Positions 9,723-19,107 of a stretch of 64,000 bases of DNA are shown piece by piece (position 1 is the first letter of the stretch; each line of letters starts with the position of its first letter). The DNA comes from Trichomonas vaginalis G3 (Eukaryota; Parabasalia; Trichomonadida; Trichomonadidae). Under the pieces are notes generated by a model. It saw only the letters and a program-made list of their open reading frames with translations, was not told the origin of the DNA and did no database searches. The stretch covers positions 22,475,300-22,539,299 of the forward strand of contig NC_067204.1 of NCBI RefSeq assembly GCF_026262505.1, given 5' to 3'. Both the position numbers and the translations under genes were made by a program.

Positions 9723-10688
9723 TTATAAGCGTTTTACATGAATTGTACGATGTATATTTGAAATCCTAAACAATTTCGTAGCTTCTATTTCTTCGCTGAG
9801 GATATCAAAAGTTTTAACAATGCCGAAAGTCTCTTTATATTTCTTCTTGACGTCAGATAGAAGGAAATCTTCTACTGTTGGATAGTTTTTGTTCAGAAAT
9901 GCTAACATGTCCATTTTATCTTCTGCTGGCTTTTCTGCTTCTTTCTTTAAGTCTGCATAGTCGTTTCTCATTCTTTCTATCTCTTTGACGGAGTAGTTAT
10001 ATTTCCTTATTGCTGCCTTACATTTTGAACATTGCGGGTTCATTTTTGCGTTATATTCTGAAACCTTACCTGCTAAAACAACTAAGGCGTCAATGGTTTT
10101 CTTTAACTCAAAAGCAGTTGGTCTTATCTGTTCGTTCCATATTTTACCTCTTCTATCTTTATCTCTTATTTCCCAAACACATTTTGCAACTAATGAAACA
10201 AAGTTATCGTAAGTCTTAAACTCCTCAGATTTATATATGTCAGAAATGTTTTTATATACCATGTCGCAATCTTTGTCCATAACTTTATGGTTGCAATGAA
10301 AACCAAGGAATTCATAATTTACTTTACGTATGAACTTCTTTATTTCTACTGAGTCAGTTGCTTTGACTTCAATTTCGTCGAATTCAGGAATAGTGAGTTT
10401 TTGTTGTTGGATTTCAGGTAGTTTAGGTAAATGGTCAATAATGTCCTGCATTTCATAAAGATATTCTTCATTTTCTTCATCTTTCGCACTACAGTCTAAA
10501 TTACTTGTTAAAAGTTCTTGCTTTATCTTCTGGATTTCTGTTTCAAAAGTATATGAAGAAGGAATGAAGCTTTTCATTTCTACTAACATAGATGTTGGAT
10601 TCATGACTAACGAGTTTGGTGCTGTTGTTGTGGACAGAGTCCCGCCGTTCGCGGCTTGAATTGTTGTTGTGCCGATTGTTGAAATCAT
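9723..10688 (-). CDS. Polinton protein of unknown function, mostly helical
   Basis: 321 residues from the ATG at 10,688; the open frame continues upstream without another ATG. The Thr/Ala/Asn-rich start (MISTIGTTTIQAANGGTLST) leads into a long charged helical region, a CSKC motif (NPQCSKCKAAIRKYNY) around the middle, and a basic end (ISNIHRTIHVKRL). I recognise no family. The gene is bracketed by GGTGA/TCACC blocks in opposite orientations on its two sides. A GC-rich hairpin (10,644-10,655) lies near its start, within the coding frame. Confidence 0.55.
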   Translation of the reverse strand: MISTIGTTTIQAANGGTLSTTTAPNSLVMNPTSMLVEMKSFIPSSYTFETEIQKIKQELLTSNLDCSAKDEENEEYLYEMQDIIDHLPKLPEIQQQKLTIPEFDEIEVKATDSVEIKKFIRKVNYEFLGFHCNHKVMDKDCDMVYKNISDIYKSEEFKTYDNFVSLVAKCVWEIRDKDRRGKIWNEQIRPTAFELKKTIDALVVLAGKVSEYNAKMNPQCSKCKAAIRKYNYSVKEIERMRNDYADLKKEAEKPAEDKMDMLAFLNKNYPTVEDFLLSDVKKKYKETFGIVKTFDILSEEIEATKLFRISNIHRTIHVKRL

Positions 10689-10767
10689 ATCTTTTATACA
10701 AAATAAAAAAAATAAAAAAATAAAACTAACTTTATTTTTATTTCGGGAAAATTCATGAAAATTCAAG

Positions 10768-10915
10768 AGGTGAAAAATTAGGTGAAAAAACAGGTGAGAT
10801 CTCACCTCTTCACCTAAACATTATTTTTGGTCTTTTGTGAAAATTCATGAAAATTCAAGAGGTGAAAAAACAGGTGAGAAAACAGGTGAAATCTCACCTC
10901 TTCACCTATAATATA
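10768..10915. repeat. Paired GGTGA/TCACC blocks, inverted relative to 9.5 kb
   Basis: Two tandem blocks of about 80 bp, each starting attcatgaaaattcaagagg and followed by three GGTGA units facing TCACC units. The first contains the perfect 16-bp palindrome AGGTGAGATCTCACCT. They are the inverted counterparts of the blocks at 9.48-9.72 kb, so the gene at 9723-10,688 sits between inverted copies. A fifth, related block is at 19,676-19,730. Confidence 0.65.
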
Positions 10916-10946
10916 TTTTTGTCTGATTTACATCTAATGAAAAAGT

Positions 10947-12032
10947 TTAGAAGAATTTTCTTATTCTTTCTGGCATATTTTTGTCTTTCCAGTACTCCCG
11001 CTCTAATGGTCCCAGATGTGTTGGCTTCGACTCTCTCAAGTTCTTAGATGGTATAACATCTTCAACGCCTCCTTCATATCTTACTTTATAAGTGTCATCG
11101 TTTATGTTGTAGTCAAGTATTTCAATAACCACTCCTCGCTTTGCTTCGTCAATGGTTTCAGCAAGTTTGCCATTACTACTTTCGACTAATTTATGACGAG
11201 GGTAAAATGCTATGGAGTCGTCAGCAGCTTTTATAAGATATCCATTACCTTGCGTAGAGTCTACGATATAATAATTTCGACTTAACCTTAAACGTTTCTT
11301 TGTCAACGGTTTGTCGTCAAGAACTACACGAACTTTTGTACCAGGAATGAGGGTAAATTGTGTTGAATTTCTGATATTTTGTGTTTGACTTCGTTTCTTT
11401 TGTATATACTTTTCTTCTTGTTGTTGTGTCATTGAATTTGGTGTATGTCCTGTTGTAGAATGTGTTGAGGAATTGTAAACTTCGATGAAATGTTTCATTG
11501 TTTCTTCGGTAAAGTCTCGCTCTTGATTTAAATCTCTGAGAGTCCTTATGAAGCGGTTAATGATACCGAGTATGTTATGGTTATGGTCTTCAGTAGTGTA
11601 GTGAGTTATGTTATGCTTAATGAGAAATTCTGTGATTTCGTTGCTGAGGTATGCACCGTCTTGGTCTGATGTTAAAATACTTGGGCTATGTTCTGCTACA
11701 AACTTTTGTAAAACTCTTAACACTTCATGAGTTTCCTTTATTTCTCATTATATACGCAAAAGCTTTGCGAGTGTTAACATTAATGAAGATGAGGAATGGT
11801 TTATGTCCTCCTTTTCTGCTTTGAATGAGAGTGTCAAATTGGTATGCGTCAGGAGTGTTGGAGTAAATTGGTAAAAAGTAGTCGTAAGGATTTATTTTTG
11901 TTTGATGTACAACATTTTTGTCAAGAACCTTTTCACTTCAGCTCTGTTAGTAAATCCCGAACTCTTTGCAGCTTCATTGAACTTCTTAAATGACCTCCAT
12001 GGATGTTGTTCGAATACTTCTTTCAAGCTCAT
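10947..12032 (-). pseudogene. Polinton retroviral-type integrase (broken)
   Basis: Remains of the rve-type (DDE) integrase that inserts Polintons. The stretch has the integrase-core phrases SPSILTSDQDGAYLSNEITE and NILGIINRFIRTLRDLNQER, then an SH3-like region and a chromo-like domain (GVVIEILDYNINDDTYKVRY) near the C-terminus. Such C-terminal chromo-like domains are typical of Polinton and Maverick integrases and may steer insertion towards particular chromatin. It is interrupted about once or twice. It lies between the unknown gene at 9723 and the tail-fibre-like cluster, on the same strand as both. Confidence 0.85.
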
Positions 12033-12072
12033 TTATGTAAAGTTAAAGATTTTATTCTAGGCTCAAGTGCGT

Positions 12073-12638
12073 TCATTGAACGCGGTACCATGCGAATACA
12101 GTCACAAATGGTGGCATGTAATCTGCACCCGAGCCTGTTGGATTTGTTGTGAAAGTATGGGCATGATTTCCTGCGGTTCCACAGAAAATACCTGCGCTTG
12201 AATCTACTGGGTCACTTGAAATATCATATCTATGCATTCCCTGTCTATCCGAACCTGCTGCAAGATTTGTATAACCTCTTTTTGTTATTGAATGTGAATG
12301 ACTACCTGTTGTGTTTGTAGTTCCTGTATGAGTGTGCGGTGGAAGGTTTGCTTCAGTAATTTTCTTCGAACCTCCTGTTTGCTTTGAAGAGTTAGCACAG
12401 TATATAAGAATTTGTCTACAATCTGCTTCCATTCACCAAAACCTAAAACACTTGCTGGATTTGTTGAGTTCATTGACGTATAAATAGAGCCTATAGGATA
12501 TAATGTTTGAAGTATTTCTGTCTTTAATGTTTGAAGCTCTGTTTTGTCTGCTTTCTTGTCATATAAATCTTGAGCAGTGAATTTAATATTATGTTCATCC
12601 TTCATGACATAAACATCTTTACATCTAATGTTTTTCAT
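12073..12638 (-). pseudogene. Tail-fibre tip / collar-like protein of the Polinton (broken)
   Basis: The encoded segments match the C-terminal tip found in many phage tail-fibre and tail-collar proteins: LYPIGSIYTSMNSTNPASVL followed by GFGEWKQI, then LPPHTHTGTTNTTGSHSHS, NHAHTFTTN and the ending MPPFVTVFAWYRVQ. In phages this His-rich HxH fold, often metal-binding, forms the receptor-binding tip. It is the first of three consecutive fibre-like genes on this strand (12,073-15,042) and would form the tip of the series. It appears to be interrupted once. Confidence 0.7.
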
Positions 12639-12661
12639 CGTCGTTATGTCGTCATCCGATG

Positions 12662-13708
12662 TTAAACCTTGTGGAAAGTTAGGAGGTTTACAATATAATG
12701 CATCCCACCAGTTTCTTCAACCGTTCCTTCAATACTTTCTATAGCAACAGTTGTAAAACTTGTATGTGTATGAGTCTTATTTGCTTTTTTATCTAACATT
12801 GCTGGTAGTTCATGTGTTTCAAAGTTTCTGACATGACCTTCGATATTCATACATTTGTTATTTAAGGAGTTTAGTGTATCTTTTACGCTTGTACTTGGAT
12901 TCTCTAAAGGTGCACTTGAACCAAGGGTATAGTTCAATATTATGTCGTCTGCTCTAACAGTTGAGAAGGAGTTATGTGTATGATTTTTGTCAGCTTTACT
13001 GTCTAATGTAGCTTGAAGTTCATTTATATCGGAGATATTGTGTTTATGAGATTTCAAAACTTTGTTCATTGCTTCGAGTTCAACTTTGTCAGCTTTACTT
13101 TTAATAGCATCTTCAAACGTTATTTTTGACTTAACTCTCAAAGTAAATCTTGGTTCAACTAATACACCGTTAACATTGAAAGTAGAGGCATAAATTTCAC
13201 CGGTATAACCAAATGCTTCTGGTGCTTTAGCTACATCATACTGTACAGTACAGCTTATGTCATAACCTTTAGCACGAATGTATTTATATCTTCTTTCATT
13301 AACATTTTTTGTCTTCGCTTCATCACTTCGTGTTAAATATCCATGGTAGTCCGTTATAATCTGTTCGTCTGAAGTTATATAATGAACATGGTTCTTGTCC
13401 GCTTTACTATTTAATGTAGCTTGAAGTTCATTTATATCGGAGATATTGTGTTTATGTTCTTTATCTGCTTTTTCGGCTAATTTCTCTTCTATCTCATTTA
13501 TTTCAAGTTCATGCCTACCACCACCTCCCGAAGAAGTATTTTTCTTCAGCTCTTGAAGAACGTCCACTTCGCCATCTTTGGTGTCAATAATGAGACTTTG
13601 AGTTAAAACCTTTCCTGTCTTAATGGATGTTTGTAAAACTTCTTCTTCACCGTGTTCGGGGTCATGGTCGTCGTCATATCTTGTGAAATCAGAGATGTTG
13701 TCATACAT
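12662..13708 (-). CDS. Tail-fibre-like protein with KADKxHxH repeats
   Basis: 348 residues from an ATG at 13,708. The motif (L/I)xxKADKxHxH occurs about four times: KADKEHKHNISDINELQATL, then SKADKNHVH, SKADKNHTH and KKANKTHTHTSF. These short repeats are typical of the shafts and collars of phage tail fibres, where three chains intertwine. Low-complexity Gly (SSGGGGRHE) sits between two of the segments. It lies between the collagen-like gene and the tip-like gene, with short spacers, so the three probably encode parts of one fibre. An attachment role for the Polinton particle is inferred. Confidence 0.7.
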   Translation of the reverse strand: MYDNISDFTRYDDDHDPEHGEEEVLQTSIKTGKVLTQSLIIDTKDGEVDVLQELKKNTSSGGGGRHELEINEIEEKLAEKADKEHKHNISDINELQATLNSKADKNHVHYITSDEQIITDYHGYLTRSDEAKTKNVNERRYKYIRAKGYDISCTVQYDVAKAPEAFGYTGEIYASTFNVNGVLVEPRFTLRVKSKITFEDAIKSKADKVELEAMNKVLKSHKHNISDINELQATLDSKADKNHTHNSFSTVRADDIILNYTLGSSAPLENPSTSVKDTLNSLNNKCMNIEGHVRNFETHELPAMLDKKANKTHTHTSFTTVAIESIEGTVEETGGMHYIVNLLTFHKV

Positions 13709-13734
13709 TAAGCATATCTGTCTCAAAAGTTCTG

Positions 13735-15042
13735 CTATTTGAATTGGAACGAAAGATATACAGAACTTTCATCATCTCCTAAAGTCAAGTCTGCTTTCTT
13801 AAGTATTTCTTGAATGTATGCAATGAGAACAGAGTACCTTGGAAAATATTCGAACAATATTTCATTAGCTGTTGGTTTTGGTGGTTCTTCTGGAGTTTCT
13901 GTTGTTTCAGTTCCTTCTGGAGTTTCTGTTGGAGTTTCTGCATCTCTTGACTTCAATGCTCTTGCTCTCAAAGACCTAAATGTTAGAGCACCGGGTTTTA
14001 CAAAGGACTTTATAAATGCTTTAATAGTTCCTGGTAAGTTATTGTTAGCATTAAGTAAGTTCCTTATGCTTCCATCATGTACGTCCATAGCACTATGTAA
14101 AAAATCTATACTTTTCTTGTAGTCAGCAATAGACTGACTGTGATTTTTTAAAGATTTGTCAATACCTTTAAGCCAATCTTCATGCATGTCTGATACTGAG
14201 CCAAGAATATCATTTGCTTCCTTTAGTGTATTTTGTGCTTGTCGTAAAGTATCCAATCCCGTACGTGCATTGTTTGCTATACGTCTTACAGTATCTATTT
14301 GACTCCTTGTTTCTTGCATCCAACCAGATAAAGTTTTAATAGTATCCGAACCATTTGAAATGAAGTTCAAAGCATTTTTAACGTCATTTAAAACTTCTTC
14401 ACCAAGTACAGCCCATATCTTTCCGATTTGGTATTGAAGAACTCCATATGAAGCAGCTGTTAAACCAGTATTTATAAGGTCCCATATCCATGATTTAGCA
14501 GTTTTTCCATCCTTTCCATCCTTTCCATCCAAACCGTTTTCGCCTTGAGGTCCTTGTATTCCTTGTATTCCTTGTATTCCTTGTATTCCTTGTATTCCTT
14601 GTGGTCCGGTGTCACCCTTCTCTCCTTTCAGTTCATCTTTATGTTCGTTATAATATTCTAATGTCATAAGGTGTACATCATTACTGCTACCAGCAACTCC
14701 TAATATTTGTTTCTCATTCATGACTAAATTCTTTAGGCATTTAATGTTGTCGTCAAATCGAAAGCTCTTTAACAATTCAATGAGAACATTTAGTACTTTC
14801 ACTAATGAGGCATCTACTGTAGAATTTATATATTGCACCGTTCCATCATTTATGATAGGAACTTTACTTATTGTAATGAATGGGTCATAAGTGTTAAAAG
14901 TATCGAAATCAATGACTTTTTTAGTTTTTCCATCGTCAATGACTAAATCATTGCCTTCAATGGTTAAAGTTGAGTTTTCGTTTACTAGTTCATGTGCTCT
15001 TCTTGCTTCATTTGTTTCATACGCATATGCAGCAATAGTCAT
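13735..15042 (-). CDS. Collagen-like fibre protein of the Polinton
   Basis: 435 residues from an ATG at 15,042. A collagen-type Gly-X-Y run occupies roughly residues 138-180 (GEKGDTGPQGIQGIQG, then GENGLDGKDGKDGK), encoded partly by a tandem 9-bp DNA repeat. Before it is a beta-rich region, and after it a long helical region likely to form coiled coils, then a Thr/Pro/Glu-rich linker (ETPTETPEGTETTETPEEPP) and a short C-terminal helix. The layout resembles trimeric attachment fibres of viruses and phages. With the next two genes it forms the fibre-like cluster. It appears open throughout. Confidence 0.7.
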   Translation of the reverse strand: MTIAAYAYETNEARRAHELVNENSTLTIEGNDLVIDDGKTKKVIDFDTFNTYDPFITISKVPIINDGTVQYINSTVDASLVKVLNVLIELLKSFRFDDNIKCLKNLVMNEKQILGVAGSSNDVHLMTLEYYNEHKDELKGEKGDTGPQGIQGIQGIQGIQGIQGPQGENGLDGKDGKDGKTAKSWIWDLINTGLTAASYGVLQYQIGKIWAVLGEEVLNDVKNALNFISNGSDTIKTLSGWMQETRSQIDTVRRIANNARTGLDTLRQAQNTLKEANDILGSVSDMHEDWLKGIDKSLKNHSQSIADYKKSIDFLHSAMDVHDGSIRNLLNANNNLPGTIKAFIKSFVKPGALTFRSLRARALKSRDAETPTETPEGTETTETPEEPPKPTANEILFEYFPRYSVLIAYIQEILKKADLTLGDDESSVYLSFQFK

Positions 15043-15058
15043 ATTTTAATGAGAATAA

Positions 15059-15772
15059 AATGTTGTTCTATTTGCAAAGTACAGACCCAAACGAATACGG
15101 ACAGTAAAGCTACAAACAAACTTAGGTCTTCAGAATGAAGCACTTGCTTTCAGAGTTGTTGACTTCAATACTATCGCAACTTTTGTCATAACAGATGAAA
15201 CAGATTTCATGGAGTTTGAAATAGATGGAAAGAAGCATGAAATAAGATTTCACAATAATGTAGAATATAAGATGGAAACATTAGCTGGAGTGTTAAATGC
15301 GCTCATAAATACTACAATAAACAAGGAGAACGAAGAAAACTTAATGAATGTTAAACTTATTGCAGGAGTTTTGAAGTTCAGTTATGCGAAGGAGTTTAAG
15401 ATAACACGAATGAGTCATAGAGTTCAATTGCTTCTGGGAGCATACCATATGACATTTCCTTTGAAAAGTGTTGACAAAACGATTGAGATGAAATCTGTTC
15501 CATACGTATGTTATGGTAATTGTTTATACATTGAGTCTAAAATAGCTAATGTCACAGGCATTTCAGGAGTTAATAGTAAAGGTTCAGTAGAATATAAGTC
15601 TTTCTGTTATGCAGTCAATTCAATGTTCATTCCAAACGTTCCTGTCATAGCAACTCATTTAGGTAAATGGGTTCGCATTAGTCCTCATAATTTGAAAGAC
15701 ATGCAATTCAGACTTGTTGACTTTCAAGGGCGAGCCTGTAGAACTGAAGGCACCAGTGCGAATGACTGTTGA
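15059..15772 (+). pseudogene. Second minor-capsid-like Polinton gene (broken)
   Basis: About 0.7 kb on the plus strand, beta-rich. The clearest coding part has EFEIDGKKHEIRFHNNVEYK, a middle helix and CLYIESKIANVTG near the C-terminus. The last motif resembles CLYIEAQLL in the gene at 2224, so the two may be diverged copies of a minor capsid or penton-like protein. It begins just beyond the start of the collagen-like gene on the other strand, so the pair is divergent. It appears to have one interruption. Function is inferred from similarity within the element only. Confidence 0.45.
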
Positions 15773-15796
15773 AGTTGACTTTTTAGAAAATATTAA

Positions 15797-16066
15797 ATGC
15801 AACAGCTTACAAGAGAACTCAGAGCTAAAAATATAAAGTATGAATGTTATGTATTAGGTCATGAACTTTGGTTGTTGCTGTTTGATGAAACAAATGAGTT
15901 AGTTATGTCAGTCAAGAGAACAGAAAAAGGCGTCAAAGGCGCCGAGCGCAAAGCGCTATATTGTGTTAGTGAAAACTGCACCAAGTCAATAAGATTAGGT
16001 TTGCATTATGAAGATGAGTTCGATACTGTTGAAGAAGTTTTGGATAGATATTACAAATTGCTTTAA
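15797..16066 (+). CDS. Small Polinton protein, unknown function
   Basis: 89 residues from an ATG at 15,797. It begins MQQLTRELRAKNIKYECYVL and ends in an acidic helix (EDEFDTVEEVLDRYYKLL). No family is recognised. A GC-rich hairpin (AGCGC-aaa-GCGCT, 15,945-15,957) lies within the coding frame and encodes ERKAL. It follows the minor-capsid-like gene by about 25 bases on the same strand and converges with the minus-strand stretch that ends at 16,063. Confidence 0.5.
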   Translation: MQQLTRELRAKNIKYECYVLGHELWLLLFDETNELVMSVKRTEKGVKGAERKALYCVSENCTKSIRLGLHYEDEFDTVEEVLDRYYKLL

Positions 16067-16479
16067 TTTACTAAAACATATTTCAAGCAAAGTTTATATT
16101 CTGTTGAAAGTTTTGTATACTCGTTCGAATATTTATACTTAAACTCAACTCCTGTAGTTCCTGGTGTTTCAATGATGCGGATGTTACCTATTTTCATGAA
16201 TGGTGGCGTTTGACCACAGCATTCGATTTCAGGGTCGAGATAGTCAATGACACATTGTTTCCCTGTTATTCGTGATATAACATTTTCAAGGTCCTCCTTT
16301 GTTAGAATTATTTGGTTCTTACTTATAAGATTTGTCAAAAGCTTCTTATCGTCTTTGAGTAAAATTGTTTGGTATAACTGAAGAAGGTAATGGTCTACGT
16401 TATCTGAAGGATTTGTTTGAACATTTGTAAGGGTTGTCGTTGGCTTCTCTTGAAAGAATTTGGTCCAGTGGTGGATACT
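16063..16479 (-). other. Open stretch of Polinton coding sequence, no clear start
   Basis: The minus strand reads as plausible protein for about 130 residues, including NVDHYLLQLYQTILLKDD, a helix TKEDLENVISRITGKQ and a beta-rich end (IGNIRIIETPGTTGVEFKY). No good start is visible, so this is likely part of a decayed gene. I recognise no domain. It converges with the 89-residue gene, and their ends overlap by a few bases. Confidence 0.35.
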
Positions 16480-16581
16480 CTAACTTAACATCTGATGTAG
16501 CGTTAGCGTTTGAAGCTGTTTAAATTCACGGATTTCAGCTCTGGTTCTTTTTCTTTCAAACACTCTGAACTATAGTTCTTT

Positions 16582-17100
16582 ATGACAATATTGTTTGTCG
16601 TTCGTGAGTCAACATTTGATGTTGGTTCAATTGGAACATTAACGGCACCAGCTAAGATGGATTTGCTTCTCATTTCATATAGAATAAAAACCTTTTATAT
16701 GTATGAAATGAACAATATACTCGACAAGGGTTTGAATGTAAAGCTAACGAATGAAAATATTGTTGAATTCACTGAGACAGGTGCTGTGTATAAAGATGTA
16801 GAACTACTGAACAAAAGAGCTAAGGGAAGAAGCAGGAACATGAACAAAGGGTGGAAGCCTATAAAAATTTATGTCAATGATGGCTCAGGAGGTTCAAACA
16901 TAAAGTATGCAGAAAGTTATAGAGTTTATGCTCTCAAAGGTGAAAAGCCTTCATTTAAGAACAGCTATTCTAACGCATATCCTCAAAAGCTAACGGATGG
17001 GGAAGTGGATGATATGAATGACAGCAAAAATATTAACAGAAATGGCGACAGAGATGCATGGAATTTGTTTACCATCAGTCAATTGAAGGTTAAACTTTAA
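16582..17100 (+). CDS. Polinton protein of unknown function
   Basis: 172 residues from an ATG at 16,582. The N-terminal half looks structured (ESTFDVGSIGTLTAPAKMDL), with a helix rich in Tyr and Met. The middle is basic (LLNKRAKGRSRNMNKGWKP) and the C-terminal third is Asn/Asp/Ser-rich. No domain is recognised. Its end overlaps the end of the packaging ATPase by four bases; the two genes converge. Confidence 0.5.
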   Translation: MTILFVVRESTFDVGSIGTLTAPAKMDLLLISYRIKTFYMYEMNNILDKGLNVKLTNENIVEFTETGAVYKDVELLNKRAKGRSRNMNKGWKPIKIYVNDGSGGSNIKYAESYRVYALKGEKPSFKNSYSNAYPQKLTDGEVDDMNDSKNINRNGDRDAWNLFTISQLKVKL

Positions 17101-17983
17101 AACAATGTTGGTCGTTCCCATGGAATATTTTTGACTTTAATGGTATTAGTCATGATATGAATCTCAAGGTATGAACGAGGAGAGATGAGAGACTTATATG
17201 CTTCCCAAATTTCTTCAAAAGGTAATGTTATACCTGACTGTTTCCAAATGAGTTCAATATCATAACGTGAGAAACCTTGAAAGATAACGAAGTCAGTTAT
17301 GAGACGTTTTATGTTTAAAGCTAAAAACCTCCATGTTTGCATAAGTATTGCTACAGTTAAGTGGTAATGTCTGACTTTAGTTATGATGTTAGCTAATGGT
17401 GAGTCTGGTTTTGACACTAAACCTTTTCCGGCGAAGTCGTCACAAACGAGCAGAGTGTTTGAAGGATACTTTTTGAAGGGGTATTTTGAAAGTTTTGACA
17501 GAATGTAGTTTGTCAGTCGTTTCATATCGTAAACTCCTGAGTACTGACGTAAGTGGTGTTTGTCAATAATTCTTTCCATCTCTCTGAAGTCTTTTGCATT
17601 CCTGACTGTATAAATTCAACGATGGCATAATATTTCCTCTTACGTCGAATGTAACGTTGAAGAAATTCAATGAGTTCACTGTCTGGAACTTTAACGACCG
17701 AGGCTTGAACTTTTGACATAAATGTTTTCGCTGTTGAGTCCATAGAGTCTGAAGTTGCTGATATAATGATTTGGTCATAATATGAGTCATTTCCTAAACG
17801 CTCTGTTATGAGTATATGACGAATTAAATTAAATGTCTTACCTGAACCCATCTTTCCACAATAGAAATACACACCATTTGAACAGAACTCATAATCCTTA
17901 CTGAAAGGAAGAATGAGAGAAGAGTTAAGTTTGTCTGTAGTTTCATTCATGTCTTCATCTACGTCATGTATTAAATGCTTCAT
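17097..17983 (-). pseudogene. Polinton genome-packaging ATPase (broken)
   Basis: Remains of the FtsK/HerA-type ATPase that drives DNA into the capsid. The Walker A loop is clear (FYCGKMGSGKTFNLIRHIL), and so is the Walker B strand (NTLLVCDDFAG), followed by a sensor region (LTVAILMQTWRFLALNIKRL) usual for the A32-like packaging ATPases of Polintons and large DNA viruses. It has about one interruption. It is divergent from the minor-capsid-like gene at 18,000 with almost no spacer. Confidence 0.9.
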
Positions 17984-17999
17984 TTTATCTCCATTAAAA

Positions 18000-18882
18000 A
18001 TGCAAGTCAGAAATATTCAGAACATAGCACCGAGTCTAACTGACAAGAGTATAAAGATATACTATGAACACGTTATGATGAAACCTACCAAAATTCAAGA
18101 AAGTCAGTATACTTATGAATATCCAAGACACTGGGTAGAGTATGTAGGAGGTGAGAAAGCTATTGAAATCAAGACAGGTTCGAAGTATTCCAGCAGGAAG
18201 AACAATATTATTGAAGAACTTTAATGTTTTGAGATATAATGATGAAACAAAGAAGCAAGATAGTTTTCCTGTTGCTGTGTATGTGAACCTAGACACAGGA
18301 GATGACATGAAAGTTTTTAACACAAAGCTTCAAACGGTAGTGAGAGAACAACTGACTGCGGAAGGGCATCCATTACCTTCAGAAGTTACCATAGCATATA
18401 ATTTTGAAACAAACTCAATAGATTTTAAAGTCATCTCTGCAAAGAAGTCAGGTTTTACATTTAATGAAGCAGATGTATATTCGAATGAAAACTTCAAAGC
18501 TATTGCATGGTTAGATAATGACGATTGCTTTAAGAAAATATTTAAATTCAGTGACTCAAAGATGTCAATAGATGACCTTCGTGGAATGTTACCATCGACG
18601 TTTACAGTAGAAGGTTCAGCAGGATTGCTTACAAGATTGTCAATTGGTGGTATTTGGTCTCGTGAGAACATTGTTATAAAATCCAGTATAAGTGAATTTG
18701 CTGAAGAATCTATATTATGTCTTTCAAACTACATGTATTCGCCGCCGAAGCATTATAGTATAACAAACTTTGTCAGTAAGTTTAACATAAGACTTGTCGA
18801 ACCTTCTTCAATGAAAGATGTTGTGCTACCTAAAGATGGAAAGGATGGACTCATTATTGAGATGATTTTAATTGCATATTAA
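18000..18882 (+). pseudogene. Third minor-capsid-like Polinton gene (broken)
   Basis: About 0.9 kb on the plus strand encoding a beta-rich protein. Near the N-terminus is YEYPRHWVEYVGGEKAIEI, which parallels FKFPTDWIVNINEEKYIGI of the gene at 2224. The body has VAVYVNLDTGDDMKVF and a C-terminal beta region ending GLIIEMILIAY. Size, strand-rich composition and position beside the packaging ATPase suggest a penton or other minor virion protein. It has about one interruption. It is followed directly by two more plus-strand genes with stop and start codons touching. Confidence 0.5.
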
Positions 18883-19107
18883 ATGAGCTTGTTCTTGAAG
18901 GTCATTCATGATGAAATAACTGTTGTAGAAGATGTTAGCAATTGTTCAGACATTTTGAAGCGTATAGATGATATAAGAAAGAAGTTAGATAGACCGCAAA
19001 GCGGTGAGGGCGAAGCCCGTGAGAATGTTTATGTTTCATTGACTTTCTCCAGTAACGAGAACTTTTATGAGATAATATTGAAGAGAGATGATTTTAATAT
19101 GGTGTAA
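18883..19107 (+). CDS. Small Polinton protein carrying an in-frame double hairpin
   Basis: 74 residues from an ATG at 18,883, directly after the stop of the previous gene. The N-terminal half is a short beta/alpha unit (MSLFLKVIHDEITVVED, then a helix SDILKRIDDIRKKLD). In the middle a GC-rich double hairpin (18,993-19,018) encodes RPQSGEGEAR. The C-terminal part is beta-like (NVYVSLTFSSNENFYEIIL). No family is recognised. Its stop codon abuts the ATG of the next gene, implying co-ordinated expression. Confidence 0.5.
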   Translation: MSLFLKVIHDEITVVEDVSNCSDILKRIDDIRKKLDRPQSGEGEARENVYVSLTFSSNENFYEIILKRDDFNMV

